Source: DATLBA01 sp035527275
GTDB lineage: Bacteria > Planctomycetota > Phycisphaerae > FEN-1346
Direction of reading: 5' to 3'
DNA length: 14,844 nucleotides
Assembly: GCA_035527275.1 (NCBI GenBank)
Contig: DATLBA010000143.1
Location: forward strand, 1-14,844
Position numbers and translations under genes: made by a program. Each line of letters starts with the position of its first letter. The first letter of the stretch is position 1. The notes below the pieces were generated by a model, which worked only from the letters and a program-made list of their open reading frames with translations, searched no databases and was not told the DNA's origin. Shown in pieces: positions 14,586-14,844 of the stretch.

Positions 14586-14844
14586 TCAGACTTCAAGGGC
14601 CACGAGCACGGCACTGACGACTTCGTCCTGCTGCTCGCCGGTCAGTCCCGGATAGACCGGAAGGGCCAGGATCTCGCGCGGCCTGTTCGGCGTGGGGGAA
14701 GTCGCCCTCACCACACCCTAAATCGGCAAAACATTCCTGGAGGTGCAGCGGAACCGGATCGTAGATCGCGTTTCCAACACCTTTTTCATCCAGATGGGCC
14801 TTGACGGCGTCGCGGTTCGCGCCCGTAGGGCCGAGCCGAGCTGG
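14586..14844 (-). CDS. DegT/DnrJ/EryC1/StrS aminotransferase, C-terminal part with apparent frameshift (5' end outside window)
   Basis: Reading toward the left from the window edge, one frame gives GANRDAVKAHLDEKGVGNAI, then YDPVPLHLQECFADLGCGEG and DFPHAEQAAR, the standard end of a sugar aminotransferase. At about 14675-14682 the similarity jumps to the neighbouring frame and continues EILALPVYPGLTGEQQDEVV and SAVLVALEV up to TGA at 14586-14588. One missing base in the GCGCG run explains this. As written, the first frame ends instead at TGA 14593-14595 with an unrelated tail. PLP lysine and other active-site residues are upstream, outside the window. It differs from the aminotransferase at 1396-2550. 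It probably provides an amino sugar. A sequencing or assembly error is as likely as a real mutation. Confidence 0.75.

Overview
The window is part of a GC-rich polysaccharide (exopolysaccharide or O-antigen type) biosynthesis locus. The best taxonomic hint is one protein with a PEP-CTERM sorting tail. High GC, PEP-CTERM, and a Wzx/Wzy-type locus with many GT4 enzymes fit a planctomycete (perhaps Phycisphaerae-like) or a related environmental bacterium. That assignment is inference; no rRNA or other marker gene is present.

Layout. The plus strand (1-3211) carries the 3' end of an NAD-dependent sugar epimerase, a PEP-CTERM protein with its own consensus sigma70-type promoter, a second diverged copy of the epimerase 3' end, a DegT/DnrJ/EryC1/StrS-type PLP enzyme and a SAM methyltransferase. 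The minus strand (3238-14844) converges on it as one long, apparently co-transcribed series. In transcription order it holds the 3' end of another DegT-type aminotransferase (with a frameshift), a Wzx-like flippase, a CapA-family protein, an ATP-grasp enzyme, the 3' remnant of an arginase/agmatinase gene, a Wzy/O-antigen-ligase-like membrane protein, a GT4 glycosyltransferase, a truncated GT4 N-terminal domain, a second full GT4, a 31-codon ORF, a WcaI/WbuB-like GT4 and an ExoA-like GT2.

How the genes could work together (inference). The epimerase, aminotransferases and methyltransferase would make or modify nucleotide sugars. The GT2 and GT4 enzymes would assemble a repeat unit on a lipid carrier, Wzx would flip it, and the Wzy-like protein would polymerise or ligate it. 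CapA and the ATP-grasp enzyme, next to each other between wzx and wzy, are candidates for adding an amino-acid-like or other carboxylate substituent. No initiating sugar-phosphate transferase, chain-length regulator, exporter or exosortase lies in the window.

The most unusual structure is near the left end. The PEP-CTERM gene and its promoter sit between two direct copies (143 bp, about 89% identical, no indels) of the epimerase 3' end, and the PEP-CTERM reading frame runs into the second copy out of frame. With the arginase remnant, the truncated GT4 and the frameshifted aminotransferase, this suggests a locus built and eroded by repeated recombination.
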